DNA from: Muribaculaceae bacterium
GTDB lineage: Bacteria > Bacteroidota > Bacteroidia > Bacteroidales > Muribaculaceae
Assembly (NCBI GenBank): GCA_022509185.1
Contig: JAFLTS010000012.1
Coordinates: forward strand, 1 to 64,000
Length of the DNA: 64,000 bases
Reading direction: 5' to 3'
Every line of letters begins with the position of its first letter. The stretch's first letter is position 1. Below the pieces are notes generated by a model. The model had not been told where the DNA came from and did not search any database. It saw nothing but the letters and a program-made list of their open reading frames with translations. Of this stretch, positions 54,305 to 63,589 are shown piece after piece. Made by a program: the position numbers and the translations under genes.

Positions 54305-55570
54305 TTGAGAATGATGAAAAAATTATATTTATTAATATTGTTGCTGACAGCTTTTTCCTTAGGAATTTTGGCGCAAAACAACCGACAATACTCCATGTAT
54401 GGGTATGGATTGTTGAGCGACAGAGCCACCTCTATGCAACGTCAAATGGGTTCGGTGGGTTATGCAATGCATTCCGGACGCCAGATTAATGTGATGAATC
54501 CGGCTTCTTATGCCTCCATCGATTCCCTGACATTTCTTTTCGATATCGGCGCAGATATGACTATCTTGTGGCAAAAACAAGAAGATGTTAAAGAAAGATC
54601 CTTTGGAGGTGGATTGGATTATATCACAATGCAATTCCCTATTTGGAAATATATCGGTGCATCAATCGGTCTGGTTCCCTATTCTTATGTGGGATATGCA
54701 TTCGGAACTGATATTGAACATGGTGCCATGTCAAACCAGGGTGAAGGGGGTATAAATCAGGCTTATCTAGGTTTAGCAGGCACTTATGCAGGTTTCTCAC
54801 TAGGATTCAATGTTTCTTATGACTTCGGGAACATAATCAATGATGTCTTCTCTACTCCTGATAATTCAGGCCAGACACTGTTTGAACACGTCATGCAGAT
54901 AAGAGACTGGAATATAGTCTTAGGGGCACAATACACTGCAAGACTAAGCCAAAACGACCGTTTGAATTTAGGGGTGACCTTCTCCCCTAAAAAATCAATT
55001 CATGGGCAAACCTGGGCAACCCTTCAGGAAACCTCACGTGATAGCGAAGCTGACACTATCGCATACATGAAGATGAAAGGTAAATACTATACCCCAATGA
55101 GCATAGGAGGAGGAATCGGGTTTGTGCATGAACGTACTTCAAGATGGATGGTAGAAGTGGATTTAACTTATCAGCAATGGTCGAAAGCTAAATATTCTCC
55201 TCTTTATTCACTCGATGATCCTGATAATCTGGTGTTTCAAGGAATGGACTTTCGCGACCGTACGAGAATTGCTGCCGGTGGTGAATTCATACCAAAACTA
55301 CGAGGCAATTATTTCCAAAGGATGGCTTATCGTATAGGAGCCTATTATAACAATGATTATCTAAATATCCAGGGGAATCAGTTAAAAGAATACGGAATAA
55401 CTGCCGGTTTCGGTTTCCATACCCCGGAAGGTAAAACTATGATAAATCTTGGCTTTGAGTGGAAACACCGACAGGCTCATCCCAACCCGCTCATCACGGA
55501 AAATTTCTTTAATATCACTTTGGGCGTTAATTTCAATGAACTTTGGTTCTGGCAACGTAGAATCAGGTAA
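54305..55570 (+). CDS. Probable outer-membrane barrel protein
   Basis: This 421-residue protein has a signal peptide (LYLLILLLTAFSLGILAQ). Then YSMYGYGLLSDRATSMQRQM, VGYAMHSGRQINVMNPASYA and many amphipathic strands follow, ending in aromatic/basic residues. The early pattern resembles FadL/OmpP1-like proteins, where N-P-A-S-x-A is common, but the assignment is tentative. Its stop overlaps the lptC start by one base (TAATG), suggesting coupled synthesis of two envelope proteins. Confidence 0.75.
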   Translation: MRMMKKLYLLILLLTAFSLGILAQNNRQYSMYGYGLLSDRATSMQRQMGSVGYAMHSGRQINVMNPASYASIDSLTFLFDIGADMTILWQKQEDVKERSFGGGLDYITMQFPIWKYIGASIGLVPYSYVGYAFGTDIEHGAMSNQGEGGINQAYLGLAGTYAGFSLGFNVSYDFGNIINDVFSTPDNSGQTLFEHVMQIRDWNIVLGAQYTARLSQNDRLNLGVTFSPKKSIHGQTWATLQETSRDSEADTIAYMKMKGKYYTPMSIGGGIGFVHERTSRWMVEVDLTYQQWSKAKYSPLYSLDDPDNLVFQGMDFRDRTRIAAGGEFIPKLRGNYFQRMAYRIGAYYNNDYLNIQGNQLKEYGITAGFGFHTPEGKTMINLGFEWKHRQAHPNPLITENFFNITLGVNFNELWFWQRRIR

Positions 55571-56127
55571 TGAAACTCCTCCCTGTTTATTTTCTGGTTT
55601 TTATAATTTTCTCGCTATTCTGGAGTTGTCGGGAAGAATCTAAAGTAGATATCTCACGAAACCTCGATTCCTCCAAAATGGCTTCTATGTCTACAAGAAA
55701 TATATCCACTCTTATTTCTGATTCCGGTGTTACTCAATATAAAATTATTTCTCCTCTTTGGAATATCTATGATGAGGCTGAGAATCCGTATTGGTCGTTT
55801 CCGGAAGGACTTTACCTCCAGAAATACGATAAAGACTATAATGTTATTGCAACAGTAGCCGCCGATTCTGCTAAGTTTTTCAAAAATGAAAGGCTTTGGC
55901 GCCTTGAAGGGGAGGTGGAGATGACTAAATTTCCGGATGAACTGTTTCTTTCTCCAAGAGTATTTTGGGATCAGCGTCAGCAACAGTTATATTCTGATAC
56001 ATTTATTCATATAGAAAATTCCACGCATGTGATTGAAGGCACCGGTTTTGAAAGTGACGAATCCTTGAGCCGGTACAGAATTCTACATCCAAACGGAATT
56101 TTCCCTGTGAATAAAGATTCCCTCTGA
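55570..56127 (+). CDS. lptC: LptC-type LPS export lipoprotein
   Basis: This 185-residue protein has a hydrophobic leader ending in a lipobox-like FWSC (Cys20) rather than a simple anchor. The LptC beta-jellyroll pattern reads YWSFPEGLYLQKYDKDYNVI, ADSAKFFKNERLWRLEGEVE, FDxQ-type repeats and IEGTGFESDE. LptC hands lipopolysaccharide from LptB2FG to LptA. The start overlaps the preceding stop by one base. Confidence 0.87.
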   Translation: MKLLPVYFLVFIIFSLFWSCREESKVDISRNLDSSKMASMSTRNISTLISDSGVTQYKIISPLWNIYDEAENPYWSFPEGLYLQKYDKDYNVIATVAADSAKFFKNERLWRLEGEVEMTKFPDELFLSPRVFWDQRQQQLYSDTFIHIENSTHVIEGTGFESDESLSRYRILHPNGIFPVNKDSL

Positions 56128-56163
56128 TTTTCTCCAGCAGATTTGTATTAAAGAAGACAATTT

Positions 56164-57426
56164 ATGACCCTCGCAACAGCCATAGTATTAACTGTTATCG
56201 CCCTGGTTCTCTCCGCTCTTTTTTCGGGCTCAGAGATTGCTTTTGTGCAAAGCGATAAGGTGAGAATGGAGATTGATGCTGCCGGGAAAGGAGTGATAGA
56301 TAGGATACTTAAGCGTTTCTCACACAACGAAGATATGTTTATATCAACTATGTTAGTGGGAAATAATATTGTGCTGGTTGTATATGGTATAACTTTTGCC
56401 ATTATTCTTCAGCCAATTTTCGAACGCTGGTTTCACAACGATGCATTAGTGCTTGTAGTGAACACTCTGGTTTCAACTGGAGTGGTTTTGTTAGCAGGAG
56501 AATTTTTACCTAAAACTATTTTCCGCATAAATCCAAATTTCATGATCAGGCTGTTGTCGGTGCCTCTTTATTTAGTTTATTGGCTCTTATATCCCGTATC
56601 TCTCCTGGTATCTGGAATATCTAAGGGACTGATGAAAATTTTCGGCATAGGAAATGAACACGACAGAAAGCAAGGACTGACCATTGAAGAACTGGACACT
56701 TTCCTCCAGGATCAGATAGAAAGTGTTTCAGACAAAGCTGAAATTGAGAATGAAGTAAAGATTTTCAGTAATGCAATTGATTTTAAAGACACACAGATCT
56801 CAGAGTGCATGATTCCACGCAATGAGATAGTGGCAGTTTCGGTAGACGATATGGAAAGGGAATCACTTATAAAAAAATTTATCGCTACCGGATTGTCTAA
56901 AATTGTAGTGTATCATGAAGATATAGACGATGTCTTAGGATATATACATATTTCTGAGCTTTTTAATATAGACGTAAATCTGAATAAGAAAATAAAGCCT
57001 GTGATTTTCACTCCGGAGACAATGCTGGCCAACAAAATGATGCGTAGGATGCTGAATGAAAAAAGGTCTATGGCTATAATTGTAGATGAATATGGGGGCA
57101 CAGCAGGATTAGTGACTTTAGAAGACCTTGTTGAAGAGATTTTCGGTGAAATAGAAGATGAACACGACCGAAAAAAAATAATGATGAAACAAGAAGGAGA
57201 AAATTCTTTTATTGTGAGCGGAAGGGCTGAAATTGAGAATGTAAATGAAACTTTTGGTCTTAACCTTGATGATGATAATGATTATGAAACCATAGGGGGT
57301 TTGGTGTTGCACAACTCAGGAGAACTACCGGCAGAAGGCTATACATTTGAATCTGAGGGCTATAGGCTCACGGTTCTCAAGATGTCGGCTGCAAGAATAG
57401 AATCCGTTAAGATAGAAAAAATCTGA
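56164..57426 (+). CDS. CNNM/CorC-family membrane protein with CBS domains (GldE-like)
   Basis: This 420-residue protein has a DUF21/CNNM membrane domain of three to four helices (1-175, FSGSEIAFVQSDKVRME). Two CBS domains follow (about 205-325, SECMIPRNEIVAVSVDDM, IIVDEYGGTAGLVTLEDLVE) and a CorC_HlyC domain (about 340-420). Relatives move or sense magnesium or cobalt; in gliding Bacteroidota the GldE member of this family is envelope-associated. It is 36 bp after lptC. Confidence 0.9.
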   Translation: MTLATAIVLTVIALVLSALFSGSEIAFVQSDKVRMEIDAAGKGVIDRILKRFSHNEDMFISTMLVGNNIVLVVYGITFAIILQPIFERWFHNDALVLVVNTLVSTGVVLLAGEFLPKTIFRINPNFMIRLLSVPLYLVYWLLYPVSLLVSGISKGLMKIFGIGNEHDRKQGLTIEELDTFLQDQIESVSDKAEIENEVKIFSNAIDFKDTQISECMIPRNEIVAVSVDDMERESLIKKFIATGLSKIVVYHEDIDDVLGYIHISELFNIDVNLNKKIKPVIFTPETMLANKMMRRMLNEKRSMAIIVDEYGGTAGLVTLEDLVEEIFGEIEDEHDRKKIMMKQEGENSFIVSGRAEIENVNETFGLNLDDDNDYETIGGLVLHNSGELPAEGYTFESEGYRLTVLKMSAARIESVKIEKI

Positions 57427-57444
57427 AGATTTTTAATCCAATGA

Positions 57445-57475
57445 TTTGATTATAGAAATTTATTCATTACATTTG
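57445..57475 (+). promoter_or_regulatory. Complete -33/-7 promoter of the ECF sigma gene
   Basis: TTTG (57445-57448), 19 bp, TACATTTG (57468-57475): both elements and spacing fit the Bacteroidota housekeeping promoter. Transcription near 57482 rules out the in-frame GTG at 57475 as a start. Confidence 0.75.
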
Positions 57476-57504
57476 TGGCGACTAAACAATTAACCCCAAT
57501 TATT

Positions 57505-58011
57505 ATGAGCCAACAATCCCCGTTTATTACATCAGTTCTTGGGATGCAGGCTAATCTTAGGTCGTTTGCTTTGAAACTCACTATGGACAAAGATGCGGCC
57601 CATGATTTGGTACAAGACACTACTCTTAAGGCCCTCAACAGCGAAGATAAATTCGTTGATAATACAAACCTTAAGGGATGGATGCTCACCATCATGCGCA
57701 ATATCTTTATCAACAACTATCGCAAGAGCGTTAGGGAAAATACCATGGTGGATTCCACAGCCGATCTTTATCACCTAAACCTCAAGCAGGACTCCGGCAT
57801 TGAAACGCCTGACGGAGCCTTTGCAGTAAATGAGATCTCTGCTATACTGGCTAAATTCCCTCGCGATTTCAGCGAGCCTTTCAACATGCATGTAGCCGGC
57901 TATAAGTATGAAGAGATCGCCGAACGTCTTTCTATGCCTTTGGGCACTGTCAAAAGCAGAATCTTCTTTACAAGAAAAAAACTTAGAGAGATCCTCAGGG
58001 ATTACCAATAA
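57505..58011 (+). CDS. ECF sigma-70 factor
   Basis: This 168-residue sigma factor (MSQQSPFITSV) has region 2 (KDAAHDLVQDTTLKALNSED, LKGWMLTIMRNIFINNYR) and region 4 with HTH YEEIAERLSMPLGTVKSRIF. No anti-sigma gene is adjacent, and it is followed by its own terminator. It is transcribed from a housekeeping promoter and is not in a SusCD-type locus. Its regulon cannot be inferred from the neighbours. Confidence 0.92.
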   Translation: MSQQSPFITSVLGMQANLRSFALKLTMDKDAAHDLVQDTTLKALNSEDKFVDNTNLKGWMLTIMRNIFINNYRKSVRENTMVDSTADLYHLNLKQDSGIETPDGAFAVNEISAILAKFPRDFSEPFNMHVAGYKYEEIAERLSMPLGTVKSRIFFTRKKLREILRDYQ

Positions 58012-58049
58012 GTATTTCTTGAAAAGTTTGATATATTAAGATGTACCTA

Positions 58050-58080
58050 AAGCTGGAGATTTATCTTCAGCTTCTTTTGC
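58050..58080 (+). terminator. Intrinsic terminator of the sigma gene
   Basis: AAGCTGGAGA (58050-58059) pairs with TCTTCAGCTT (58064-58073) through one G-U pair with a TTTA loop, followed by CTTTTGCTTTT. Confidence 0.8.
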
Positions 58081-58120
58081 TTTTAGGGAATGCCTGAACA
58101 CCCATGCCAAGTTTTTATAG

Positions 58121-58128
58121 TAATTTTG
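58121..58128 (+). promoter_or_regulatory. -7 box (TAATTTTG) abutting the SDR start codon
   Basis: A perfect TAnnTTTG ending 4 bp before ATG 58133. Transcription about 7 bp beyond the box would start on the start codon, so the mRNA may be leaderless. Confidence 0.5.
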
Positions 58129-58132
58129 CTTC

Positions 58133-59458
58133 ATGGAGAATTTAAAAACCAGAATTTTTTTAACCGGTGCTACCGGAGTTATGGGAGAAGCAGCTTTAAA
58201 GGAATTTTCTAAATATCCCTCAAACTATGACATAACGGTCTTGGTCAGACCATCTAAAAAAAATAAGAAAAAAATTAAAAAAAATCTCCGTGAGGGAGTA
58301 AAGGTGGTATGTGGAGATTTATTAGATCCTGAAGCTCTTAAACAAGGTGTCGAGAAATCTGATATTGTACTCCATGTGGGAGGCATGGTTTCGCCTCGGG
58401 CTGACCATTTTCCCTTAGAAACTTTAAGGGTGAACATTGGCTCTATGAAACTTATTGCTGATATAGTGAAAAATATAGAACTTAATAATCCTCAAAGGGA
58501 AATTAAAGTAGTCTATATAGGATCTGTTGCTCAATATGGCAGTAAATTACCCCCTGACCACTGGGGTAAAGCAGGAGATATTATGAAAACTGCAGTGTTC
58601 GATGCATATGCAGTTTCCAAAATTCTTGCAGAAAGAGCTTTGTTAGAAGCCGGATTAAAAAAATGGGTGAGTATACGTCAGACCGGAATTCTTCATGCCG
58701 GATTACTGAAAAAAGCTAACGATCCTATAACCTTCCATTTCCCAATACAAGGAGTTTTGGAATGGATCTCAGCTGAAGAATCCGGACGGCTTTTGGAGAG
58801 AATATGTCGACCGGAAGTTCCGGAAGATTTCTGGTGCTGTGTTTATAATGCAGGCTCCGGTAAAAAACTCAGACTAACTAATCTGGAATTTGAACGTGGA
58901 ATATTGAAGGCTCTCGGTTGTCCTCCTCCTGAAAAAATATTTGAAACCAAGTGGTTTGCAACAGACAATTTTCATGGTTTCTGGTTTAAGGATTCTGATT
59001 TGCTTGATCAGATTCTCCATTTCAGAGAGAATCTGTCTTTTGAAGAAGTGCTTAAAAGATTAAAAAAGTCAATGCCTTTTTATTATAAATTGTCCCCTTT
59101 AGCACCCGCCTTTTTAATTAAGGCTTTTATGAAAAAGGTTGCTTTAACTCCCCAACTTGGGCCATTGTGGTGGTTACAAAATAATCAGGAAGAAAAAATA
59201 AAATACTGTTGGGGAAGCCGAGAGAATTATAATAATATTCCTACATGGGAAGAAATGGAAGAAAAAGACCTGAACCGTAATTCTTCTTATTTATCTTCTG
59301 CCCCTCGGAAAAAATATAGCACTTTTCTACGTGAAAAAATTTGTAATAAAGGTCATACCTATTTTTCATCGGATGTATTGGAAGGTTATGGTCACACTTG
59401 CCCTGTTTGCATGATTAAGGCTTCGAAAGTTGAACTTCCTGAAGAAATGACCCTATGA
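58133..59458 (+). CDS. Extended SDR (NAD-dependent epimerase/dehydratase-like) protein with C-terminal CxxC
   Basis: This 441-residue protein has a Rossmann start IFLTGATGVMGEAALKEF (TGxxGxxG). DLLDPEALKQGVEKSDIVLH, YIGSVAQYG and DAYAVSKILAERALLE (YxxxK) complete the extended-SDR active site. After about residue 300 comes a roughly 140-residue extension with a membrane-proximal-like segment and a final GHTCPVCMIK cysteine pair. The substrate is unknown, though fatty-acyl or nucleotide-sugar reductases are possible. It is encoded alone. Confidence 0.82.
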   Translation: MENLKTRIFLTGATGVMGEAALKEFSKYPSNYDITVLVRPSKKNKKKIKKNLREGVKVVCGDLLDPEALKQGVEKSDIVLHVGGMVSPRADHFPLETLRVNIGSMKLIADIVKNIELNNPQREIKVVYIGSVAQYGSKLPPDHWGKAGDIMKTAVFDAYAVSKILAERALLEAGLKKWVSIRQTGILHAGLLKKANDPITFHFPIQGVLEWISAEESGRLLERICRPEVPEDFWCCVYNAGSGKKLRLTNLEFERGILKALGCPPPEKIFETKWFATDNFHGFWFKDSDLLDQILHFRENLSFEEVLKRLKKSMPFYYKLSPLAPAFLIKAFMKKVALTPQLGPLWWLQNNQEEKIKYCWGSRENYNNIPTWEEMEEKDLNRNSSYLSSAPRKKYSTFLREKICNKGHTYFSSDVLEGYGHTCPVCMIKASKVELPEEMTL

Positions 59459-59516
59459 TATCGTTTTCTTCTTTCTCCGGTAGGAAAATCTTTGATTTAA
59501 ATATAATTCCTTTTAT

Positions 59517-59524
59517 TATCTTTG
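59517..59524 (+). promoter_or_regulatory. -7 box (TATCTTTG) for the glycosidase gene
   Basis: A perfect TAnnTTTG with TTTG at 59491-59494, 22 bp upstream, close to the usual spacing. Confidence 0.55.
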
Positions 59525-59549
59525 TGTCTATTCATCTAATACAATTAAA

Positions 59550-62165
59550 ATGAAAAACTACTCCATATTAAAAATATCTTATTTACTATTAGTGTGTCTC
59601 ATTGTGGGACCCCTTCATGCAAAAAATGAATCTGTTGATCGGCAATCTTATAAAATTTATGTAGACAAAGAGGGAGTGATGCGTAGAAGTGACACCAAGG
59701 ATGAGGTTTCTTACTATGGTACCAATTATACCCTTCCATTTGCCCATGCATATAGAGCTATAGGAGAGCTTGGTATCGACCATAAAGATGCAATTGATAA
59801 AGATGTTTACCATCTTTCACGACTTGGTTTCAATGGCTTCAGGCTTCATCTATGGGATGTAGAAATTGCTGATAGTGCAGGAAACGTATTGGAAAATGAA
59901 CATCTTGACCTTCTAGATTACCTCATTGCACAGTTGGAAAATGAAGGTATAGATATTGTCCTCACTGCACAGACAAATTTTGGCAATGGTTATCCGGAGA
60001 AAAATATAGATACGGGAGCTTTTTCATATGATTATGGTAAATGTGAGATTCATAGTGACAAAAAGGCTCAGGAAATTCAAGCAAATTATCTCAATCAACT
60101 TGTAAAACATATCAATCCTTATACAGGGAAAAGTTATAGTGGTGACAATGCTATAATTGCCATTGAGATTAACAATGAACCTTGCCATACGGGCTCTAAA
60201 AAAGAAGTGACAGCTTATATCAATAAAATGGTCAAAGCTCTTAAAAAGGGAGGTTTTGATAAACCAATTTTATATAACGTAAGCCATAATCCCGATGTAA
60301 CGGAGGCATATTATAATGCAGATATTCAAGGTACTACTTATCAATGGTATCCTACAGGTTTGGTGGCAGGACATCAACGTAAAGGCAATTTCCTACCTTA
60401 TGTGCAGGAATATCCAATACCCTGGAAGGATTCAATAAAGAATTATGACAAAATGGCCCGCGTGGTTTACGAATTCGATCCGGGGGATGTATTATATTCT
60501 TATCTGTATCCTGCAGTGGTACGCACATTTCGTAAAGAAGGATTTCAATGGATCACTCAATTTGCTTATGATCCTATTGATATTGCCAGATATAACACTG
60601 AATATCAGACTCATTTCCTTAATCTCGCTTACACACCTTCAAAAGCACTTAGCATGATGATTGCAGCAGAGGCAGCAAGAAATATTCCCCGAGGCTCCGA
60701 TTTCGGACCTTTCCCGGTTGACACTGTTTTCGGTGATTTTTCTGTAAGTTATGACCAGGATCTGAGTCTTTATAATTCTACAGATAAATTTTATCATTCC
60801 AATTCAACCTTAGTAGCACCGAAAGATTCCCAACTATTAAAAAAGATAGCCGGAAGAGGATCTTCCCCTATGGTAGAGTATTTTGGAACAGGTGCATATT
60901 TTATAGATGAGATAAAACCTGGTCTGTGGAGACTTGAAGTTATGCCTGATGTGGCTATAACCGAAGATCCCTTTGAAAAGCCGTCATTCAAAAAAGAGAT
61001 TGGAAAAATTTTCTATTCCGAACATGAAATGACTCTCTACCTTCCCTCTCTTGGAAAAGATTTCTATTATCAAGCTATAAATCAAGGAAATGAACTTGAA
61101 GGGAAAGCAATTGGTGATTCTTTCAAAGTTTATCCCGGTGTGTATCTTTTAGCCTCTGATAAAAAGCTGATTGACGAAGAGATTACAAACAAAGACAATC
61201 TTAGCGCGTTGAGTAGGTTTTTTGCTCCGGAAGCAAGTAAAACCAATAATATTGTTACCCATAATCCGAGCCATTATATAAATGCGGAAGAAAATTTAGT
61301 TATAGAAACAGAAATTATCGGTCATGCAAATCCGGATGAAGTTTGGATTTATCCATCTTATATTTCTTTTTGGAATGAAAATAATAATTTGATTCCAATG
61401 GAAAAAGCTGAAGGTAACAAATATAAAGCTATAGTCTCAAAGGATAATTTAGGATGGTCAGATTCTTTTTCCTATAATATTGTGACTAAAGAAGGAGATA
61501 AGTATTATACATGGCCTCAGAATCTTGAAGGCAATCCTTTGGATTGGGATTTTACAGATTACCAATATTATAATTCAAAAAAAATATCATCCAATAGCTC
61601 TATAGTCTTACTTTCTCCTCAGGAACAGGATAAGAATATGGAAATAACTATGATTCCTGAAGAATGGAATTTCCGGCTCTATCCTGAAATTAAAGCCCCC
61701 ATATCCCAAAATTCCTATAGTTTGACAGCTCAACCTCAGAATGATGGTAAACTTATTGTGAGCAGATATGTGGGAGATGAATTGATGCAAGCTCCATTTA
61801 TGGAAAATAAAAATAATATCGTTGTTAAGATGTCTCCATCAATGGCCATGGATGGTGTAGAAATTGCTTTAACAGGATCCAACGGTGCAACTTATTCAGC
61901 TGTCTTGAATCCTGATTATTTAAATGAAGTGCCTGTTAAGCTTCATAATGATAATCCAATTGTGGAATATAAGGTACCTATAAGCCGGCTCTCCCAAACC
62001 TACACAAATATTCTTCCTGCAGTTTATCCTTCTTTCCTTCCCAGAGAAGTGTCGATGGAACAGATGCCCTTAGATTTGAATGGAATTGAATATGTACAAT
62101 TGATTTTCCCGACTCAGAAGGGTCAAGAAATTAATACTTCAATCCAGGGTATCTGGCTTGAATAA
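59550..62165 (+). CDS. Large secreted glycoside hydrolase-like protein (GH5/cellulase-type barrel)
   Basis: This 871-residue protein has a signal peptide (YLLLVCLIVGPLHA). A TIM-barrel domain (about 35-400) has LSRLGFNGFRLHLWD, AIEINNEPCH with the likely acid/base Glu210, and VVYEFDPGD with a candidate nucleophile Glu308. The remaining about 450 residues look like beta-sandwich domains (YFIDEIKPGLWRLEVMPDVA and beyond). Layout and motifs fit clan GH-A enzymes, but the exact family and glycan are unknown. No SusCD genes are nearby. The NusG-like gene follows 24 bp later. Confidence 0.75.
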   Translation: MKNYSILKISYLLLVCLIVGPLHAKNESVDRQSYKIYVDKEGVMRRSDTKDEVSYYGTNYTLPFAHAYRAIGELGIDHKDAIDKDVYHLSRLGFNGFRLHLWDVEIADSAGNVLENEHLDLLDYLIAQLENEGIDIVLTAQTNFGNGYPEKNIDTGAFSYDYGKCEIHSDKKAQEIQANYLNQLVKHINPYTGKSYSGDNAIIAIEINNEPCHTGSKKEVTAYINKMVKALKKGGFDKPILYNVSHNPDVTEAYYNADIQGTTYQWYPTGLVAGHQRKGNFLPYVQEYPIPWKDSIKNYDKMARVVYEFDPGDVLYSYLYPAVVRTFRKEGFQWITQFAYDPIDIARYNTEYQTHFLNLAYTPSKALSMMIAAEAARNIPRGSDFGPFPVDTVFGDFSVSYDQDLSLYNSTDKFYHSNSTLVAPKDSQLLKKIAGRGSSPMVEYFGTGAYFIDEIKPGLWRLEVMPDVAITEDPFEKPSFKKEIGKIFYSEHEMTLYLPSLGKDFYYQAINQGNELEGKAIGDSFKVYPGVYLLASDKKLIDEEITNKDNLSALSRFFAPEASKTNNIVTHNPSHYINAEENLVIETEIIGHANPDEVWIYPSYISFWNENNNLIPMEKAEGNKYKAIVSKDNLGWSDSFSYNIVTKEGDKYYTWPQNLEGNPLDWDFTDYQYYNSKKISSNSSIVLLSPQEQDKNMEITMIPEEWNFRLYPEIKAPISQNSYSLTAQPQNDGKLIVSRYVGDELMQAPFMENKNNIVVKMSPSMAMDGVEIALTGSNGATYSAVLNPDYLNEVPVKLHNDNPIVEYKVPISRLSQTYTNILPAVYPSFLPREVSMEQMPLDLNGIEYVQLIFPTQKGQEINTSIQGIWLE

Positions 62166-62189
62166 AATCTACCTATATTACCTATAAAG

Positions 62190-63557
62190 ATGAAGAAGCA
62201 ACTTCAGGAACCCACTCTCGACAATATATTACAACTTTTTTCTAAACGTCTTGAAGATTTCTCAGGCGAAAGTAAAAAAAGCTATCAGAAGGCACTCTCC
62301 TCTTTTCAGGTATTTGTAATGACCAATTATTCTCTTTCTGAATATCTTGAAAGCAGAATTGTGGAAAACTGGGTCATCTTTAATATTCTCCAGGATCTAA
62401 GTCGCAAAACGGTTTCTTTCTATTTGGAAAAACTATCGAGTCTTTACACCTCTATAGCTCCCGGTCTTATTGGAGGAAAGGTGTTAAGTTTTAAAGAGAT
62501 AAAGGTAAAACTCAAACAACTCCCTTTGATTGATTATGCAAAGGAAGTAAACATCCCGGCAGGTAGAATTCTGGCTTTATGGAAATCAAAGAAGCACAAC
62601 CTTAAAATTCCCGACACTATTGAAGATCTGATTTTTTATTCCCTGTCTAAGGGTGGTATTCCGGTTAGGCAAATTATTAGAGAGAAAAAAGAGGAAGTTA
62701 AAGTATTCTTAAAAAGAAAGCAAGACTTGGTTTCTTCTTCTGAAAACCATAAAATCTTAAGTTCTCTAATTGAGGAATACTTGCTTTTACAAGGTCTCTC
62801 AATAACGGATCATACAGATAAAACTCTTTCCCATTTATGGAATATTCTCGCCTTAAAAGCCGGCATAACTGCTGATATTATTAAAAGTATGATGCCTGTA
62901 GTTCATCTTCGTCTGGGAGTTTTAAATTTGGCTGAAAATACTGATATTGATGATCTGAGCCGTGAAATAGCTATTAAAACAGTAACTGATTTCCTCTATG
63001 GGGAAGAAAAACAGTGGTTTGCCATGAGGTTGAGACCCCGGGTAAAATTTGAATCTTTGATGGCAAAATTCGTTCAGTTGAACAATATAATAAAATTGCC
63101 GGAGCTCTTTTATCCTTGCGAAGAAATAGCCCGTAAAGTGGGGAAAAAAGTAATCTGGGAAGGTAAACCAGTAATTCGTGACATAGTCTTTTTCAGAACC
63201 CGTAAAAGCGAAATTTATCCCTTGTTTTCTAAGATATACGATTTGGCTTGGTGTTACCGTACACCTGGTGGAGGTTATGGAAATTATGCTACCATTCCTG
63301 CTAAAGCAATGGATGAATTTAAAGAAGCATTAGGTATATTATCTCCTGCTTTTGAAGTGGCTCCTGCCGGCTTTTTAGAGCTTCAACCGGGAGATGAAGT
63401 TATAATTGTAACCGGAGATTATGCACGTCAACACGCCAGGATTCTAAAACAAGGAACTGATGATGAGGAGGGAAATAAAGTGTTTCGTGTTTCTCTACTA
63501 AATGGATTAGGACACTGGGATATTGGCATTGATGCCCGTCTGCTTAAGAAAGCCTGA
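62190..63557 (+). CDS. NusG-like (NGN-KOW) protein with recombinase-like N-terminal half
   Basis: This 455-residue protein has a helical N-half (1-270) whose first about 90 residues resemble the core-binding domain of tyrosine recombinases (LEDFSGESKKSYQKALSSFQ, SRKTVSFYLEKLSSLY). No catalytic Arg/His/Tyr set is seen. An NGN domain follows from about 275 (KQWFAMRLRP, then YPCEEIARKVGKKVIW, IRDIVFFRTRKSEIYPLF) and a KOW domain at about 396-455 (LQPGDEVIIVTGDYARQHAR, VFRVSLLNGLGHWDIGIDAR). The C-half resembles UpxY/RfaH-type antiterminators. It is 24 bp after the glycosidase gene. Confidence 0.72.
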   Translation: MKKQLQEPTLDNILQLFSKRLEDFSGESKKSYQKALSSFQVFVMTNYSLSEYLESRIVENWVIFNILQDLSRKTVSFYLEKLSSLYTSIAPGLIGGKVLSFKEIKVKLKQLPLIDYAKEVNIPAGRILALWKSKKHNLKIPDTIEDLIFYSLSKGGIPVRQIIREKKEEVKVFLKRKQDLVSSSENHKILSSLIEEYLLLQGLSITDHTDKTLSHLWNILALKAGITADIIKSMMPVVHLRLGVLNLAENTDIDDLSREIAIKTVTDFLYGEEKQWFAMRLRPRVKFESLMAKFVQLNNIIKLPELFYPCEEIARKVGKKVIWEGKPVIRDIVFFRTRKSEIYPLFSKIYDLAWCYRTPGGGYGNYATIPAKAMDEFKEALGILSPAFEVAPAGFLELQPGDEVIIVTGDYARQHARILKQGTDDEEGNKVFRVSLLNGLGHWDIGIDARLLKKA

Positions 63558-63589
63558 TTAGTAGCAAGGATTTACCGATAAGACAAAAA

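Noticed and set aside
57475..57504. Upstream GTG start for the ECF sigma factor
   Set aside because: It coincides with the last base of a complete -33/-7 promoter, so it would not be transcribed; ATG 57505 was used.
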